64,000 nt of DNA from Achromobacter sp. Bel (GCF_012928505.1 NZ_JABBJN010000029.1:20460-84459), one strand, 5' to 3'; counted from the stretch's first letter, positions 33,044 to 41,478 are shown. A program made the numbers and translations. The notes: generated by a model not told the origin, from the letters alone.

Positions 33044-33928
33044 TCAGGCGATAGGGGGCTCAAGAATGCCTCGGACCACGTTGGCAACAACATTCGAGGG
33101 GTTCTTGGGGTTCCAGATGGCGCAGATGCGGACGCGTTGCTGCACCTGGTCAAGCTTGCGGTAGACCACGCCCGGTACGGCGCTTTGCGCGAATGAGCTG
33201 GGCACGAACGCAATGCCCAGTCCCAGGCTGACCATTTGGAAAATCGTCAACGCGTGCCGCGCCGTGTGCGCGATCTTGGGGCTGAAGCCCGCCTCGGCGC
33301 AAGCGGCGATGAAGCTGTCGAAGAGCGCGGGTGCATACTCGCGCGAAAACGCCACGAATGCCTGATCGCGCATTTCGCCCAAGGGTATGTCCGCACGGGT
33401 GGCGAAGGCGTGGCTGGAAGGAATGGCCAGGCTGAACGGCTCGGTGAATATCGGCAGCGCAGCCAGCTCTTCGATGTGGGGCTGTTCGTGAATGATGCCG
33501 ATATCGATCTTGTCCTGAAGCACCGCCCGAATCTGGTCTCTGGACCCCATATCGGTGACCGCCACAGTCACCTGCGGAAACTGGGCCTGTAGCCGCTCCA
33601 GTATCTTTGGCATCACGTGAAACACGGCCGATGTCGCCATACCCAGCCGCAGTTCACCGATGTCGCCTTTTGCCGTTTTGAGCGTGGTGTCGACCGCGGC
33701 TTGCAGATGGGCAAGCACCGATCGGCTTTCGCGCAGGAAGACCTTCCCTGCATCCGTCAATTTCACTTCGCGCCGCGTGCGCAGGAAGAGCACCACCCCC
33801 ATCTCTTCTTCCAGCGCCTTTATCTGCTGAGACAGCGGGGGTTGCGACATATGCAGCTTTGTCGCCGCACGGCTGAAATTCAGTTCTTCCGCGACGGTAA
33901 CGAAGTAACGAAGCTGGCGAATGTCCAT
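33044..33928 (-). CDS. LysR-family transcriptional regulator
   Basis: 294 residues with the N-terminal helix-turn-helix (QLRYFVTVAEELNFSRAATK, MSQPPLSQQIKALE) and a LysR substrate domain. It resembles the BenM/CatM-like subgroup in its start MDIRQLRYFVTVAEE and in GDIGELRLGMATSA. It is divergent from the alpha/beta hydrolase gene (34051) and convergent with the PrpD gene. Its own promoter overlaps the conserved element at 33943-33997, which is repeated at 30450 inside the PrpD/Bug cluster. It is therefore the best candidate regulator for both the hydrolase and the Bug-PrpD unit. Confidence 0.92.
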   Translation of the reverse strand: MDIRQLRYFVTVAEELNFSRAATKLHMSQPPLSQQIKALEEEMGVVLFLRTRREVKLTDAGKVFLRESRSVLAHLQAAVDTTLKTAKGDIGELRLGMATSAVFHVMPKILERLQAQFPQVTVAVTDMGSRDQIRAVLQDKIDIGIIHEQPHIEELAALPIFTEPFSLAIPSSHAFATRADIPLGEMRDQAFVAFSREYAPALFDSFIAACAEAGFSPKIAHTARHALTIFQMVSLGLGIAFVPSSFAQSAVPGVVYRKLDQVQQRVRICAIWNPKNPSNVVANVVRGILEPPIA

Positions 33929-33942
33929 TAGTCAGTGTTCCG

Positions 33943-33997
33943 ATAACTGTTAGCCGAATTCCATATTGGATGGATGCCTGGCAAACGCCTAGAGTGC
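33943..33997 (+). promoter_or_regulatory. Duplicated promoter/operator, copy B, between LysR and alpha/beta hydrolase genes
   Basis: ATAACTGTTAGCCG followed by AATTCCATATTGGA (33943-33970), then CTAGAGTGC at 33989-33997. Copy A at 30450 has the same elements at nearly the same spacing. TTGGAT (33966) and CCTAGA (33988), 16 bases apart, would be -35 and -10 for the hydrolase gene starting at 34051. The element begins 15 bp from the LysR start codon, the normal place for a LysR autoregulatory site. Confidence 0.6.
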
Positions 33998-34050
33998 AGA
34001 GTTTGGGCTCACTTTCGAAGTGGAAACCTTAGATGCAATCAGGAGAGCGA

Positions 34051-34926
34051 ATGGAATCGGTTGTTCAGCAGTCTCGCATGGAACGAGCAACGAAAGCAGA
34101 TAATTCTGACGCCTGCGCAACAAGCTCATTTTTTGTCGAGCGTGAGAATGGCGTGTGTCTGGAGGTGTATGCGCAGGGGCAGGGCGACTTGCTTGTCATG
34201 CTCCCGTCGCTCGGCCGTGGCGCGATAGATATGGAAGACATATCAACCCCCTTGGCCGCGTCGGGCTATCGAGTGCTGCGTCCCGAACCTCGCGGAAATG
34301 GCCGCAGCGTGGGCCCGCTGGAAGACAAGACTTTGCACGATTGGGCGGAGGATATTGCTGCGGTCGTGGAAAGCCAGAAGGCCGGCCCTGCGTTCATCCT
34401 GGGCCACGCGCATGGGAACTGGATCGCCAGAACGCTAGCCTCTGACCGCCCGGACTTGGTGCGTGCGCTGCTGTTGTTGGCAGGCTCCGCAGGAAAGGTG
34501 CCCGAGGGCTTTGAGGGACTGCCGATCAGCCATGAAACGCGGGCGGTGATTGAACGTTGCGGAGACACTTCGCTTCCCACGGACGTACGTCTCAGAAGCC
34601 TGCAAGAAGTATTTTTTGCACCGGGCAATGACGCCAGCGTATGGCTGACCGGATGGAACACACGGTTGTTGACCATGCAGACGCTCGCGCAAAAGCGTAC
34701 ACCGGTGGACGATTTCTTCGCGGGCGGGGTGGCCCCCATCCTGAACTTGCAGGCGCAATACGATGTGATCGCGCCGCAACGTTTCGCGCGTGTATTGAGC
34801 GATCGGCTGGGGGAACGCGTGACCGACATCACCATTCCCAATGCCGCGCATGCGTTGCTGCCAGAGCAACCGGAGGCAGTGGTTGCTGCCGTGTTGCATT
34901 ACCTGAGCAAGCATCGCTTGCGCTAA
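34051..34926 (+). CDS. Alpha/beta hydrolase fold protein with Ala at the nucleophile position
   Basis: 291 residues. The fold is clear: YRVLRPEPRGNGRSVGP (strand 4 and oxyanion region), FILGHAHGNWIARTLA (nucleophile elbow), LQAQYDVIAP (acid Asp) and IPNAAHALLPEQPEAV (catalytic His). The elbow reads G-H-A-H-G, so Ala120 stands where Ser, Cys or Asp should be. The acid and His are kept, so it may use water directly, act as a lyase/isomerase, or only bind ligand. The ATG at 34051 is chosen because AGGAGAGCGA precedes it; an ATG at 34033 is also in frame. It is divergent from LysR and preceded by the promoter element shared with the Bug-PrpD unit, so it is probably part of that pathway. Confidence 0.88.
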   Translation: MESVVQQSRMERATKADNSDACATSSFFVERENGVCLEVYAQGQGDLLVMLPSLGRGAIDMEDISTPLAASGYRVLRPEPRGNGRSVGPLEDKTLHDWAEDIAAVVESQKAGPAFILGHAHGNWIARTLASDRPDLVRALLLLAGSAGKVPEGFEGLPISHETRAVIERCGDTSLPTDVRLRSLQEVFFAPGNDASVWLTGWNTRLLTMQTLAQKRTPVDDFFAGGVAPILNLQAQYDVIAPQRFARVLSDRLGERVTDITIPNAAHALLPEQPEAVVAAVLHYLSKHRLR

Positions 34927-35036
34927 CTGTCGATGATTCCGAGTTGCTGCTTGGCGATCTGGCGCAGGTCGCTCGCGGCACCGCCCGGCCACATGACGTA
35001 CGCCAAAAATTCGATGCAATCAGCGCCGCGTCAAAG

Positions 35037-36608
35037 TCACTGGCTATCCGCGCGTCGTAGCGTCTCTTCGCTGACCCCGGCGGTGAGCAACTCATTGGCA
35101 AGTTGCATCGCATGCTCACGCTGGGAGGGTGCCATGTCAGCGGCGAGCCTGTCGCGATACTGCATCATCTCCTCGTCCGGCGAGGGGACGACGCTGATCA
35201 ATGCGAAGGCGGTCGCCAGGTTACGCGGCGCGCCGCGTCCTTCGGCATACATGACCCCCAGGCTGAACGTTGCCAAACGGTGGCCCTGCGTGGCCGCCTG
35301 GCGCATCAGGCGCACGGCCTTTGCATCGTCCTGCGCGACGTCGTCGCCATTGGCATACATGACCGCAAGATTGAACTGTGCCCGTGGGTAGCCCTGATCG
35401 GCGGCCTTCGTGTACCACTCCCGGGCCGACGCAAGATCGCGCGGCACGCCGCGCCCGAAGTCATATTGCTGCGCCAGGTTGTACTGCGCCGTCTCAAGCC
35501 CTTGATCGGCCGCCCGGCGGAACCACTGCACGGCTTGCGACTCGTCCTTCGGCACGCCTCGTCCTTGTTGATACAGCGTGCCCAGCGTGTCCTGGGCCGA
35601 CGCATGGCCCTGATCCGAGGCCTTGCGCAGCCACTGCGCCGCTTGTGAATCATCCTGGGGCACGCCGCGGCCGGAAAGATACGCCCCGCCCATGCGGTCC
35701 TGCGCGGCGGCGTTCCCCTGGTCGGCGGCCTTGCGCCACCACTGCACGGCGAGGGCATCGTCCTGGGGAACCCCGGTGCCGGTGAAATACATCGCGCCGA
35801 GATTGTTCTGCGCCTTGGCCAGGCCCTGTTCGGCGGCCCGGCTGAACCACTCGACGGCCTTACCGGGATTCGGCGCCGTGGCGAGTCCGCCCGCGTAGAT
35901 GGCGCCCAGGTTGTTCTGCGCCTCCGCATGGCCTTGAGCCGCCGCGAGGGCGAACCAGTGCATGGCCTGGGCACCGTCGCGCTGCGCGGACGGGCCGTCG
36001 AAAAAATAGTCGCCCAGTTGGTACTGCGCTTCGGCATGGCCCTGCGCGGCAGCCTTGTGCCACCACTGCAACGCCAGGTCATCGCGGCGCGCCACCCCGT
36101 GGCCGCGAGCGTACATCTGGCCAAGCATGGTTTGCGCTTCGGCATTGCCTTGGACGGCGGCCTTCTCGCACCATTGCGCGGCGAGCGCGTCATCCTGCGG
36201 CACGCCGCGGCCGTTGGCATACATGACGCCCAGATTGAACTGCGCGCCAGCTTCATCCTGCTCGGCGGCGCGGCGCAGCCACGATACTGCGAGCGCGTCG
36301 TCTTTTTCTCCGCCCTGTGCATTCGCGTACATGAGGCCTAAGCCATACTGGGCCTTGGCATGGCCCGCCTCGGCCAAAGGGCGCCACCTTTCCCGCGCAT
36401 TGCTGTAGTCGCCGGCAATGTAGTCCGCATAGCCCTGCTTGAATCGATCGTCCTGGCTGTCTTGCGCCCGAACCACCATCGGTCCGCTGCACAACGCCAA
36501 CAACAGCAGCGCGGCCTGAAAGCGCGTCGCGCGACCAGGGTGTCGCCGCCGCCGGCTGAGCCTTTCAGCCATGCTGGCGATTGAACGAACCGATGAACTC
36601 AAAGCCAT
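35037..36608 (-). CDS. Secreted Sel1-like repeat (tetratricopeptide-type) protein
   Basis: 523 residues. A signal peptide follows an Arg-rich start (RFQAALLLLALCSGPMVVRAQ, cleavage about residue 48). Then come eleven 36-residue Sel1 repeats from about residue 84 to 479 with the pattern AxAQxxLGxMYxxGxGVxxDxxxAxxWxxKAAxQG. A C-terminal helical tail ends the protein. Sel1 solenoids are protein-protein interaction platforms, often periplasmic. The ATG at 36608 has AGGAGAGGGT upstream. It stands alone between a convergent hydrolase and an upstream hypothetical gene on the same strand. The partner is unknown. The repeats make this gene prone to repeat-number change. Confidence 0.9.
   Translation of the reverse strand: MALSSSVRSIASMAERLSRRRRHPGRATRFQAALLLLALCSGPMVVRAQDSQDDRFKQGYADYIAGDYSNARERWRPLAEAGHAKAQYGLGLMYANAQGGEKDDALAVSWLRRAAEQDEAGAQFNLGVMYANGRGVPQDDALAAQWCEKAAVQGNAEAQTMLGQMYARGHGVARRDDLALQWWHKAAAQGHAEAQYQLGDYFFDGPSAQRDGAQAMHWFALAAAQGHAEAQNNLGAIYAGGLATAPNPGKAVEWFSRAAEQGLAKAQNNLGAMYFTGTGVPQDDALAVQWWRKAADQGNAAAQDRMGGAYLSGRGVPQDDSQAAQWLRKASDQGHASAQDTLGTLYQQGRGVPKDESQAVQWFRRAADQGLETAQYNLAQQYDFGRGVPRDLASAREWYTKAADQGYPRAQFNLAVMYANGDDVAQDDAKAVRLMRQAATQGHRLATFSLGVMYAEGRGAPRNLATAFALISVVPSPDEEMMQYRDRLAADMAPSQREHAMQLANELLTAGVSEETLRRADSQ
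35172..36359 (-). repeat. Eleven tandem 108-bp coding repeats (Sel1)
   Basis: The Sel1 units are 36 codons each and recur at an exact 108-bp period through most of the gene. Units share blocks such as those encoding GVPQDDALA and KAADQG. They are diverged enough to be old, although units 6 to 8 are closest to each other, suggesting later local duplication. Confidence 0.8.
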
Positions 36609-36699
36609 ACCCTCTCCTGAAAAATGCTTGCCACAGGCAATGCGGCAGGACGCTTGGCATTGCGCCGCGCCTGAAGCGTGAACCACAGGCGGGGCGCTA

Positions 36700-37323
36700 T
36701 TATCCTGGCCCTCGGGACTTTGCGTGGCGCGCCGCAATCCATGACAACGTGCCGGCGTCGGCACCTCCAGATTCCACGACTTCGATCCCGGCCATCATCA
36801 ATCCATAGCCGTGCTCCACATCCCATGCACAGCTGAAGTCCAGGCCGATATAGGGCGCGCCGTCCACGGGGTGAAGCGTAATGCTGTTCAGACGGACCCG
36901 CTTTCGCACGGTGTCCTCGTCCCAGTGCCGAGGCAACCGGAAGGCGTCATCGCTTAACACGATGCTCTCCTGCTCGGCACGCAGGCGTGGCAAATCCGCC
37001 AACATGGCGTCCATCACCGCCCGGTAGAACGCCGCGTCGTGGGCCAACAACCATTGGGCCGCCGCGATCATCATCGGCTCCGGCCGTTCGCCGCTGCCAT
37101 CGTCGTTCTCGAACAAGGCGATGACCTCGCCAGGTTCCGCGATGCGATCATCGCGGGCGTAGCCCTTGGATGCCGCGAGGGAGTCGACGCCGCGCAATCG
37201 CGACGTGGCGGGAAGCGGCAACGCCGTCAGCCATACGCGCCAGCCATTTTGCTGCCCATAGAGCGTAGGCAGGCCCTGCACGGCAAGCGGCACATAGTCT
37301 GGTGGAATCTGCTCGGTATTCAT
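36700..37323 (-). CDS. Hypothetical protein, possibly DUF6985-like
   Basis: 207 residues, no signal peptide or membrane segment. The C-terminal part (ITLHPVDGAPYIGLDF, CAWDVEHGYGLMMAGIEVVE) resembles small domains that end in a W-x-x-E-H-G-x-G block, as in the DUF6985/DUF2004 group; this is a tentative resemblance. The N-terminal part reads like a partner of a short acidic domain (FENDDGSGERPEP). AAGGAG lies 7 bases before ATG 37323. It ends 91 bp before the Sel1 gene start on the same strand. DUF6985-type proteins are sometimes found with contact-dependent toxins as immunity factors, but no toxin gene is nearby. Confidence 0.75.
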   Translation of the reverse strand: MNTEQIPPDYVPLAVQGLPTLYGQQNGWRVWLTALPLPATSRLRGVDSLAASKGYARDDRIAEPGEVIALFENDDGSGERPEPMMIAAAQWLLAHDAAFYRAVMDAMLADLPRLRAEQESIVLSDDAFRLPRHWDEDTVRKRVRLNSITLHPVDGAPYIGLDFSCAWDVEHGYGLMMAGIEVVESGGADAGTLSWIAARHAKSRGPG

Positions 37324-37363
37324 CGAATCGCTCCTTCCATCTAGGTCGAGGCGTGCGCCAGCC

Positions 37364-38740
37364 CTAATCGCCAGGCACGGCGGTCAGGGCGGCCAGCGCC
37401 GCCAGCAAGGCCACGTCGGCGCCGGCTGGCGCGCTTGCCACTGTCATGCGCACCCGTTGTGCCAGGGTGCTGTTGAAGTCGGCCGCAAGATCGGCGCGCA
37501 CCGTGATCTGCCGACTGGCATTGTCGAGCAGCATGTCGGGCGATATCCCCTCGTCCAGCCGGGCGCCGTTAGCGCGGTGCACGCGAGCGGTGGTAATCAC
37601 CAGCGCGCCTTGGTTGGCGGGCAGTGGCAGCACGGTCTGGATCGTGCCCGCGCCCATGGTCTTCGTGCCGATCAGCAAGGCCCGCCCGTGGTCCTGGAGG
37701 GCGGCGGCCACGATCTCCGCGCCAGCACCGGTACGGTGATTGACGAGCACCACCACCGGCACGTCATGTGGCACGAGAGGGTCTCGGGCACGCAGGGACC
37801 GGGAATCGGCCGGGGTGCGGCCGCCCAGGCTGCCGATCGCGGATCCTTCGGGCAATATCAGGCCCGCGACGTGTTCGGCCACGTCGAGCAATCCGCCGAC
37901 GTTGCCGCGCAGGTCCAGCACCAAGCCCGCCAGTGGCGCGACGGCGCGCGCGGACACTGCGTCGAGCGCGTCGCGCAGTTGGCCACCGGTTTTGCTGTCG
38001 AAGGCGGAAATCCGGATCACCGCGACCGCGCCGTCCCGCTCCCAACGCACCGTGGGTGGCGCCTGCACCGGCCCGCGCACGGGCTGCACCATGATCGTAT
38101 CCGCCGTGCCCGGCCGCTGTAGCGTGAGCGTGGTGCGAGTGCCAGGCGTGCCGCGCAGCAACGCGACCGCTTCGGGCAGCGGTAGCCCCGCGGTGGCACG
38201 ACCGTCCACTTGGGTCACGATGTCGCCGATCTGGATACCCGCCCGTTCGCCGGGGCTGCCGGGCAGAGGGCGCACGACCGTCAGGGCGCCGTCCCGGATC
38301 GACAGTTCGAGGCCCACCGACGCTGGCGGTGGTGCCAATTCGGCGCGGGTGGCCACACGGCTATGGGCGTCCAGACCCGCCATCATGCCGCGCAGGGTCG
38401 CGCTCAGTGCCGTCTGGCGCGACGCGCCGTCGGCAAAACGCAGGACCTCGTCGGCCAGGAGGCGGGTCTGCGGGGTGATGCCCTGGGTCTGGTGGCCGAC
38501 CAGGACGGCCCGTTCAATCGCTGCCTGGTGTGAGGGTTCGTCGGCGCCGGGCAGTGCCTTGAGCTCGCGCAGGCCGTGCACCACCAGTGTGCGAGAGTCG
38601 AGCGGATCGACGTACCGGTCCACGATCTGGGTCATGGCGGCCGCGATCGTGGCTTCGACCTCTTGGCGCGCCATGGCGGCCGCAAGAGGCGCCTGCACGA
38701 CGGCGCCCGCCAGCGCCACGGCACACAGCGACCGCCGCAT
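37364..38740 (-). CDS. S41-family C-terminal-processing protease homologue lacking catalytic Ser and Lys (pseudo-protease)
   Basis: 458 residues. Signal peptide (LCAVALAGAVVQAPLAAA), N-terminal helical region, PDZ domain at about 135-220 (SVGLELSIRDGALTVVRPL, ERAGIQIGDIVTQVDGR) and an S41 tail-protease domain at about 230-430 (GLVLDLRGNVGGLLDVAEHVA). In Tsp/CtpA the catalytic Ser sits in SASASE and the Lys 25 residues later in FGKGT. Here the aligned segments read TGAGAE and MGAGT, so Ser and Lys are Ala339 and Ala364; the accessory Asp350 (LQDHGRA) is kept. The fold is intact but cleavage by the normal dyad is not possible. ATG 38740 is the first good start. It lies upstream of the hypothetical gene on the same strand. 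Confidence 0.9.
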   Translation of the reverse strand: MRRSLCAVALAGAVVQAPLAAAMARQEVEATIAAAMTQIVDRYVDPLDSRTLVVHGLRELKALPGADEPSHQAAIERAVLVGHQTQGITPQTRLLADEVLRFADGASRQTALSATLRGMMAGLDAHSRVATRAELAPPPASVGLELSIRDGALTVVRPLPGSPGERAGIQIGDIVTQVDGRATAGLPLPEAVALLRGTPGTRTTLTLQRPGTADTIMVQPVRGPVQAPPTVRWERDGAVAVIRISAFDSKTGGQLRDALDAVSARAVAPLAGLVLDLRGNVGGLLDVAEHVAGLILPEGSAIGSLGGRTPADSRSLRARDPLVPHDVPVVVLVNHRTGAGAEIVAAALQDHGRALLIGTKTMGAGTIQTVLPLPANQGALVITTARVHRANGARLDEGISPDMLLDNASRQITVRADLAADFNSTLAQRVRMTVASAPAGADVALLAALAALTAVPGD

Positions 38741-39079
38741 CGCGGAACCGCGCCCGGCCAACAATTACTGCACCTTCACGCGCGCCGCCGCGCCGGGACG
38801 CGGTTTGAACCCGGGCACAGTCCAGCAGGAGAGGTGCGCTTGCGGCCTTGGTAACAAGGCGGTCCGGAGGGCCCAAGTCGGGAGGGCAAAAAGAAGTCTT
38901 GTCATTCTGCGGAATGAGGCGCGGACGCCCGAACTTTTGCGTGCGCCGATCTTAGCAGCCGGGGCCTTTGTCCGTCCGTTACAGGTGCGACAGAACGAAC
39001 GCGCCACCCGCCCGCGCCGGCGCCACTACGAATGGCATCTTCCTGGCAAGCGCTGTTGCTTTGCCGATCGACTTCGATC
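38741..39079. other. 339-bp intergenic region upstream of the S41 homologue
   Basis: No gene is supported here. Two short perfect dyads stand out: GCCTTG-GTAA-CAAGGC at 38845-38860 and TCATTC-TGCG-GAATGA at 38902-38917. They lie 105-180 bp upstream of the S41 start and could be operator or leader hairpins. The upstream gene (LysR, minus strand) ends at 39080. Confidence 0.45.
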
Positions 39080-40021
39080 CTAGACCGTCCCACGCGGTCT
39101 GGGAGCCACGGGAGGGCATGCCGATTCAGCCAACCGTACCTGTATCAATTCCAGCAGCGCGCGAACGCGCGCCGTCACGGAATGGCGATGGCTGTATGCC
39201 CCCAGCAATTGCAGGGGGGCGGGGCACAGGTCCAGTGGCACCTCGTGCAATCGGCCCGTAGCAAGATCTTCCTGGCAGGGATAGGCCGCCACAATCGCGA
39301 AGCCGATGCCTTGGCGTGCGCCTGCCACGGCCAACTCTCCGCTGTTGACCCGGTAGCGGCTGCGTACCGGCACCTTGACGATTTCGCCTGCGGCGTCCTG
39401 AAACTGCCAGGGCTGGCCCTTCAGCGCACTGAGGGTAGTGATACAGGGCAGAGATTTCAGCTCGCGAACGTGGCGCGGCATGCCGGTCCTGGCCAGCAAG
39501 GAGGGCGCAGCAACCACGATGCTGGGCAGTGTGGCGAGTTCGCGGGTGATGAAGGCACTGTCCTCCTGATGGCCCCGGTGGAAGACGATAGAAAGGTCAA
39601 CGTCCTCTCGAAGCGCTTCCAGTCCGGTCATCCGGGTATCGCATTCCAGTTCGATGCCTGGATGGAGGCTACAGAATTCGGCGAGGATGGGAGCCAGCAG
39701 CCGTGGCGCTTCGCCGGGCATGCACATTTTCAAAGGACCACGCAGTTCGCGCTGTACCGCCCCAAGCTCTTCCTGCGTGGAGAGCAGCGCGTCAAGCAAG
39801 GGCTTGGCGCGTTCGTAGAGCAGTCGACCGGCTTCCGTCATACGCAGATGGCGGGTGCTTCGTTCCAGCAGGCGTGTGCCGAGTTTTCGTTCCAGTGCCG
39901 CAACGTGGCGGCTGACGTTGGATGAGGGGATAGCCAAAAGGCGCGATGCGCCGGCAAAGCTCTGCTCATCAACCACGGCGGTATAGACGCGAACGGTATT
40001 CAGATCGAGTGCATCGCGCAT
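39080..40021 (-). CDS. LysR-family transcriptional regulator
   Basis: 313 residues. Helix-turn-helix at 8-65 (LNTVRVYTAVVDEQSFAGAS, IPSSNVSRHVAALERKLG) and a LysR effector domain from about 95 (RGPLKMCMPGEAPRLLAPIL). The SSNVSRHVAALE recognition helix and the GxLLYERA linker are typical of the CrgA-like subgroup. It is divergent from the flavin monooxygenase gene with 139 bp between start codons, the standard layout for control of an aromatic hydroxylase. The small arms AGACCG/CGGTCT at its 3' end could form a weak terminator. Confidence 0.92.
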   Translation of the reverse strand: MRDALDLNTVRVYTAVVDEQSFAGASRLLAIPSSNVSRHVAALERKLGTRLLERSTRHLRMTEAGRLLYERAKPLLDALLSTQEELGAVQRELRGPLKMCMPGEAPRLLAPILAEFCSLHPGIELECDTRMTGLEALREDVDLSIVFHRGHQEDSAFITRELATLPSIVVAAPSLLARTGMPRHVRELKSLPCITTLSALKGQPWQFQDAAGEIVKVPVRSRYRVNSGELAVAGARQGIGFAIVAAYPCQEDLATGRLHEVPLDLCPAPLQLLGAYSHRHSVTARVRALLELIQVRLAESACPPVAPRPRGTV

Positions 40022-40104
40022 TGATTATCCCGCTTGAGGTATGAAAGTGTCCCATTTTTGCATGGTAGTTCTCTGGTGTGGCGAAATCTAAGATGCCATC
40101 TTGT

Positions 40105-40133
40105 TCGATGCGAGGCGGTGTGCCCCGCATCGA
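40105..40133 (+). promoter_or_regulatory. Inverted repeat in the LysR/monooxygenase gap
   Basis: TCGATGCG (40105-40112) and CGCATCGA (40126-40133) form a perfect 8-bp dyad with a 13-base spacer. It ends 27 bp upstream of the monooxygenase GTG start, close enough to be a leader hairpin or an operator overlapping the transcription start. It is 84 bp from the LysR start on the other side. Confidence 0.45.
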
Positions 40134-40160
40134 GCACCGTATGGACAGGAGAGATTCAGC

Positions 40161-41387
40161 GTGGAAATTGGAATACTTGGCGGCGGCATCGCGGGCCTGA
40201 GCGTGGCATTGGCTTTGCGCAAGCAGGGTTACCACCCTCGGGTCTATGAGCGCCGGAGGGAGCCGGCAACGATGGGGGCCGGCGTGACGCTTTGGCCTAA
40301 TGCCAGCTTTGTGCTGGAAGAACTGGGGCTGTTGCAAGACATCGACGCCATTGGCGGTCGACCGCTGGCAATGCACCGCCAGGATGCGGTGGGCAATGCA
40401 TTGGGAGGCCTCGATATTGCCTTGCTGGACCGGACGATGGGATACCCGACCTACACGGTGCTACGCCGGGACTTGCAGGCGGTGGTACTGGATCATGTCG
40501 TCCGGGCCGGGATACCGGTGGAGTTCGGACACCGGGCGGCGGGTATCGAGCTGGATGCCCATGGCAGGGCAGTGGCCCATTTCGAGAATGGTGCAAACAT
40601 CCGCCCGGATCTGCTCATTGGCGCTGACGGCCGCATGGATTCCGTGGCTCGCAAGTTCGTCGCGGGTGACAACACACCTGTCTATCAGGGCTTCGTGAAC
40701 TGGATTGGCGTAGCGCAGGGGCAGCATGCGCTGGTGGACGATATTTCGATTCAGGATTTCTGGGGGGCGGGCGAGCGCTTTGGTTGCGTCGCGATTCGAC
40801 CCCAACTGGTGTATTGGGCTGCCGCCCAGGCTCGGCCCCTATCTGAAGCCATACCGACTGCGGATATACGCAAGGAGGTCGAAGATCTGTTCGCGGGATG
40901 GCCCGAACCGGTCGCGCAAATTATTCGTGCAACGCCCGCAAATGCCGTCCGGTTGATTGCGGTGCATGACCTGGAGCCGCTGCATACCTGGAATCGGGCG
41001 AATGTCCTGCTGGTTGGGGATGCCGCGCACGCGCCGTTGCCGACGTCGGGACAAGGGGCTTGCCAGGCGTTGGAGGATGCCTGGCATTTGGTCCGGTGCC
41101 TGGATGGCGCAAGCGGCAACCTGGATGAGACCTTTCGGGCGTTCACGGAGATCCGCAGCCCCAAAACTGCAAAGCTGGCGGAGCAAGGGCGGGTCTTCGC
41201 TCGTGGGCTATTCGCCACCGATCCTGAAGCCTGTCGCCTGCGCAACGAGCGGGCCAAGGCGTCCGATCCCGTGCGTGACGTGCAGGTCTTGACCGCAGGC
41301 TGGGGGCAGGGCCTGCCAATGCCAGGCTGTCGCGACAGCACGCCAGCGCAAGAGGGGGGCTTCGGCAGCCTGTACCGTACTGAATGA
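40161..41387 (+). CDS. FAD-dependent aromatic-ring monooxygenase (salicylate / 6-hydroxynicotinate hydroxylase-like)
   Basis: 408 residues, class A flavoprotein hydroxylase that adds oxygen to an aromatic acid using NAD(P)H. EIGILGGGIAGLSVALALRKQGY is the FAD-binding GxGxxG fold at the very start, RRDLQ near 105 contacts flavin, the DG motif block is LLIGADGRMDSV (about 155), and the second FAD motif is VLLVGDAAHAPLPTSGQGACQALEDA (about 285). Start GTG at 40161 is chosen because AGGAGA lies 8 bases upstream and the longer frame adds no conserved residues. It is divergent from a LysR regulator. No ring-cleavage gene is adjacent, so the pathway is not defined here. Confidence 0.92.
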   Translation: MEIGILGGGIAGLSVALALRKQGYHPRVYERRREPATMGAGVTLWPNASFVLEELGLLQDIDAIGGRPLAMHRQDAVGNALGGLDIALLDRTMGYPTYTVLRRDLQAVVLDHVVRAGIPVEFGHRAAGIELDAHGRAVAHFENGANIRPDLLIGADGRMDSVARKFVAGDNTPVYQGFVNWIGVAQGQHALVDDISIQDFWGAGERFGCVAIRPQLVYWAAAQARPLSEAIPTADIRKEVEDLFAGWPEPVAQIIRATPANAVRLIAVHDLEPLHTWNRANVLLVGDAAHAPLPTSGQGACQALEDAWHLVRCLDGASGNLDETFRAFTEIRSPKTAKLAEQGRVFARGLFATDPEACRLRNERAKASDPVRDVQVLTAGWGQGLPMPGCRDSTPAQEGGFGSLYRTE

Positions 41388-41478
41388 CGTGCGCGGGATG
41401 TGCCTCATCAGGTGTGATGCAAACTCGAACGGCGGCATCGGGGCGGAAACGGGTTTGGTGTTCGGATCGGGGCGCAGC

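Noticed and set aside
35172..36359. Regular repeats considered as a CRISPR array
   Set aside because: The period is 108 bp, there are no spacers, and the repeats translate to Sel1 units in one frame; no cas genes nearby.
37364..38740. S41 homologue called an active C-terminal processing protease
   Set aside because: Both catalytic Ser and Lys positions are Ala in an ungapped alignment of the active-site segment, so activity by the known mechanism is not supported.
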